A stretch of DNA of 64,000 nucleotides from Adlercreutzia shanghongiae. Lineage in GTDB: Bacteria > Actinomycetota > Coriobacteriia > Coriobacteriales > Eggerthellaceae. Shown here piece by piece: positions 61,508 to 64,000 of this stretch; position 1 is the stretch's first letter; every line of letters begins with the position of its first letter. Where the stretch lies: assembly GCF_035830635.1 (NCBI RefSeq), contig NZ_JAYMFI010000007.1, positions 124,001-188,000 of the forward strand, in the 5' to 3' direction. The notes under the pieces are model-generated. The model had not been told where the DNA came from. It ran no database searches and saw only the letters and a program-made list of their open reading frames with translations. The position numbers and the translations under genes are program-made.

Positions 61508-62728
61508 TTATGCCAGCTCGGAGATCTCGAGCGAGCCCTCCTTCACCAGCTGGTAGGTGTCGCGGGCGATCATGTACTCCTCGTTGGTGGGAATGACCAC
61601 GATGCGCACGGCAGAGTCGTCGGTGGATATCTCGCGTTCGTGGCCGCGCAGCTTGTTCTTCTCGGGATCGATCTTGATGCCGAGGGGCTGCAGGCCCGCG
61701 AAGATCATGCGGCGCATCTTCTCGCAGTTCTCGCCGACGCCGGCGGTGAGCACGATGGCGTCCACGCCGCCCATGACGGCGATGTACTGGCCGATGTACT
61801 TCTTCGCGGAGTTCGAGTACATCTCGTAGGCCAGCTGCGCGCGCGCATCGCCGGCCTCGGAGGCCTCCTTCACGCTGCGCAGGTCGTTGGAGATGCCGGA
61901 GATGCCCAGAAGGCCGCTCTTCTTGTTCATGAGGTCGTTCACCTCTTGGGTGGAAAGACCCTCCTTCTCCATGATGAAGGGGACGATGGCCGGGTCGATG
62001 GCGCCGCAGCGGGTGCCCATCATGAGGCCGTCCAGCGGTGTGAGGCCCATGGAGGTGTCCACCGCCACGCCGTGGTCGACGGCCGAGATGGAGCAGCCGT
62101 TGCCGAGGTGGCAGGTGATGAGCTTCAGATCCTCCAGCGGCTCGTCCATGAAGGCGGCGGCGCGCTCGGAGATGTAGCGGTGGGAGGTGCCGTGGGCGCC
62201 GTACTTGCGGATGGCGTACTTCTCGTACAGCTCGTAGGGCAGCGGGTACATGTAGGCCTTCGGCGGGATGGACTGGAAGAACGAGGTGTCGAAGACGGCC
62301 ACCATGGGCTTGCCCGGCATCTGGGTGCGGCAGGCCTCGATGCCCATGAGGGCGGCCTTGTTGTGCAGGGGCGCGAGCTCGGCGAGCTCGTCGATCTTGG
62401 CGACGACGTCGTCGTCGATGATGACGGAGCGGTCGAAGTACTTGCCGCCCTGCACGACGCGGTGCCCGATGGCGTCGATGTCGTCGAGCGAGCCGATGGC
62501 CGCGTTCGGACCGGAGGTGAGCGCCTCCAGCACGACGGCCATGGCGGCGTTGTGGTCCTCCATGGGCTCGTCGATGACGAGTTCGTTGTCGTCGATGCCG
62601 TGCTTGTGGAAGGCCTCCGCAGAGCCGACCCGCTCGCAGATGCCCTTGGCGAGCACTTCCTGGGTCTCGACATTGACGAGCTGGTACTTCAGCGACGAGG
62701 AACCAGCGTTGATAACGAGGACGTTCAC
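61508..62728 (-). CDS. ackA: acetate kinase
   Basis: 406-residue acetate kinase: VLVINAGSSSLKYQLVN at the start, RYGAHGTSHRYI, HLGNGCSISAVDHG and AGVGENCEKMRRM. It converts acetyl phosphate plus ADP to acetate plus ATP, completing the Pta pathway. GGAGG precedes the ATG. Normally adjacent to pta; here separated by 7.8 kb. Confidence 0.96.
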   Translation of the reverse strand: MNVLVINAGSSSLKYQLVNVETQEVLAKGICERVGSAEAFHKHGIDDNELVIDEPMEDHNAAMAVVLEALTSGPNAAIGSLDDIDAIGHRVVQGGKYFDRSVIIDDDVVAKIDELAELAPLHNKAALMGIEACRTQMPGKPMVAVFDTSFFQSIPPKAYMYPLPYELYEKYAIRKYGAHGTSHRYISERAAAFMDEPLEDLKLITCHLGNGCSISAVDHGVAVDTSMGLTPLDGLMMGTRCGAIDPAIVPFIMEKEGLSTQEVNDLMNKKSGLLGISGISNDLRSVKEASEAGDARAQLAYEMYSNSAKKYIGQYIAVMGGVDAIVLTAGVGENCEKMRRMIFAGLQPLGIKIDPEKNKLRGHEREISTDDSAVRIVVIPTNEEYMIARDTYQLVKEGSLEISELA

Positions 62729-62833
62729 GGGGCCTACCTCCTAATCAATTGTTTTCCCTATTGTAGGAGTGCCGGCCAACCGCCGCTCAGCTGCACGCGT
62801 CCTTATCGGCAAGCGGAGCCCCGCTCACCGATT

Positions 62834-63100
62834 CTAAGAGAGCGTGGTGTCCTGGGTCTCGTCGTCGGGAGCGGCCACTAGCTCGCCCATGAGCACCTCG
62901 ACCTGCTGCTCGGCGGCGCCGAGGCGCTTCTGCAGCGAGCCCAGCAGCACGACGCCGCGCTCGTAGGCGTCCAGGCTCTCCTCCAGCTCCAAGGTGTTGC
63001 TCTCCAACACCGAGACAATAGACTCCAGCTCACCGAGCGCCTCGCGGAAGGTGAGTTCTTCGACAGGCTTGCGCTCGACATTCTCTACGACATCGCTCAT
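62834..63100 (-). CDS. xseB: exodeoxyribonuclease VII small subunit
   Basis: 88 residues with the XseB helix pattern: LTFREALGELESIVSVLESN and LELEESLDAYERGVVLL. It forms the helical part of exonuclease VII with XseA, which is encoded 12 bases upstream. Confidence 0.93.
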   Translation of the reverse strand: MSDVVENVERKPVEELTFREALGELESIVSVLESNTLELEESLDAYERGVVLLGSLQKRLGAAEQQVEVLMGELVAAPDDETQDTTLS

Positions 63101-63112
63101 CAGGCGTCCTTT

Positions 63113-64000
63113 CTAATTCCCGTCCGCTTCGGCGAAGTCCTCCACGGAGCTTTCAATATGACGGATATCCTCGATGGCGCAGTCCATCTCGCCATCGGAT
63201 ACGGTTACCGTAAGCCGCTCCCCCACGGTCACGGCACCGACCGAGCTCACCACGGCTCCCTGCTCGTTTTTGGCCATGGCGTAGCCGCGCCCGATGGTGG
63301 CCAGAGGCGACAGGTCGTGCAGCCGCGCCGCGTTCACGGCCACCGCCGCGCGGTAGGGTTCGGCGAGAGAGCCTCCAGCGCGAATCAGTCGCTGGCGGCT
63401 CGCCGCAAGCTCGCGGGCGGAGCGCTCGCCGAAATGCGCGCCCAGATAGGCCATACGCCCCGATGCCGCGGCCACCGATGCCTTCGGAGCGGCCAGCAAC
63501 ACGGGCAGCATGCGCCCCAGGGCTTCGCCGATGAGCCCCAGCCGATGGCGATCCTCCCTAAGCGAGGCGGGCAGCGCCCGGGCAAGACGGCCGGACAAAT
63601 CGTCCAGGGCCAACGCCTCTGCGTCGAACAGCCGTGCCGGCTCGCGGAACAGCGGCAGCGACGCCAAACGGTCGACGCGCAGGGAAAGCCCGTCGAGGCG
63701 GCGCTCCTCGCTGTGGCGCATAGCGGCGCCCAGTCCCTGGATGCGAGCCGCTATTTCGCGCCGATCCGGCGCCACCGTCTCGGCAGCGGCCGTGGGGGTC
63801 GAGGCACGCACGTCGGCCACCATGTCGGCGATGGAGGTGTCCGGCTCGTGCCCGATGCCCGTCACCACGGGCACGGGGCAGGCTGCGATAGTACGCGCCA
63901 GACGCCGGTCGTTGAAGGGCATGAGGTCCTCGAAGGAGCCTCCGCCGCGCACGAGCAGCACCACCTCGGCGCCGGCGAACACCACCTTCGCCAGGCCGTC
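63113..64000 (-). CDS. xseA: exodeoxyribonuclease VII large subunit, 5' part outside window
   Basis: C-terminal ~295 residues of XseA; the frame is open to the right edge. VVLLVRGGGSFEDLMPFNDR, PVVTGIGHEPDTSIADMVAD and RASTPTAAAETVAPD are the catalytic-domain motifs, and a long helical region follows, ending in GYAMAKNEQGAVV. It degrades single-stranded DNA from both ends. The N-terminal OB fold lies beyond position 64000. Confidence 0.92.
   Translation of the reverse strand, partial: DGLAKVVFAGAEVVLLVRGGGSFEDLMPFNDRRLARTIAACPVPVVTGIGHEPDTSIADMVADVRASTPTAAAETVAPDRREIAARIQGLGAAMRHSEERRLDGLSLRVDRLASLPLFREPARLFDAEALALDDLSGRLARALPASLREDRHRLGLIGEALGRMLPVLLAAPKASVAAASGRMAYLGAHFGERSARELAASRQRLIRAGGSLAEPYRAAVAVNAARLHDLSPLATIGRGYAMAKNEQGAVVSSVGAVTVGERLTVTVSDGEMDCAIEDIRHIESSVEDFAEADGN

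Overview
The window is high-GC, densely coded bacterial chromosome. Gene content points to class Coriobacteriia, most likely family Eggerthellaceae (Eggerthella/Adlercreutzia/Gordonibacter/Slackia type). The evidence is several Tat-exported FAD-dependent reductases, each beside a multi-membrane-segment LuxR-type regulator; a six-subunit Ech-type [NiFe] hydrogenase; an indolepyruvate oxidoreductase/arylacetate-CoA ligase cluster; MenA; and the CoaX motif DIRNT, as in actinobacteria. Genus is inference; no rRNA is present. Layout: (1) 0-9.1 kb is housekeeping: a partial GHKL ATPase, a SpoVS homologue, miaB-miaA, hflX with an unusual 5' leader, lexA with a divergent LexA-controlled micropeptide, nrdR-dut, a membrane protein, a lipoprotein and menA. 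(2) 9.1-21.0 kb is one long leftward gene string, pgsA-vanW-paaK-ACT-dacA-FHA-iorA-iorB-ACT-paaK-gluQ, mixing envelope genes with an aromatic 2-oxoacid fermentation module. (3) 21.0-26.6 kb is a leftward echABCDEF operon. (4) 26.7-31.6 kb holds BrnQ, a MATE exporter, tRNA-Pro(GGG), a 0.5-kb stretch without genes and a HemN/HemW-like radical SAM protein. (5) 31.7-40.5 kb holds two LuxR-type membrane regulators and three flavoprotein reductases, part of it visibly more AT-rich. (6) 40.6-52.5 kb holds ileS-lspA-rluD-hemH, degV-dinB, a repeat-bearing intergenic region, coaX, a GT2 glycosyltransferase and glf. (7) 52.7-62.7 kb holds pta and ackA separated by a tandemly duplicated module of membrane LuxR regulator plus divergent FAD/FMN reductase. 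(8) 62.8-64.0 kb holds xseB and the 3' part of xseA. How the genes work together: the metabolic genes suggest an asaccharolytic anaerobe. Aromatic amino-acid-derived 2-oxoacids would be oxidised by IorAB to arylacetyl-CoA plus reduced ferredoxin. The PaaK-type ligases could run in reverse for ATP, Ech could couple ferredoxin to H2 and ion pumping, and Pta/AckA would make acetate and ATP. MenA supplies menaquinone that could feed the exported flavoprotein reductases, whose expression is probably gated by the paired membrane LuxR sensors. The most interesting signals are: an MRL-stop leader ORF with a long hairpin ahead of hflX; a 23-residue membrane peptide under two LexA boxes; recurring regulator-site candidates (GGGTTAGC arrays at 13-bp steps, and TATCACGTGAWTCAC) beside the flavoprotein genes; and flavoproteins whose usual fumarate-binding residues have been replaced.
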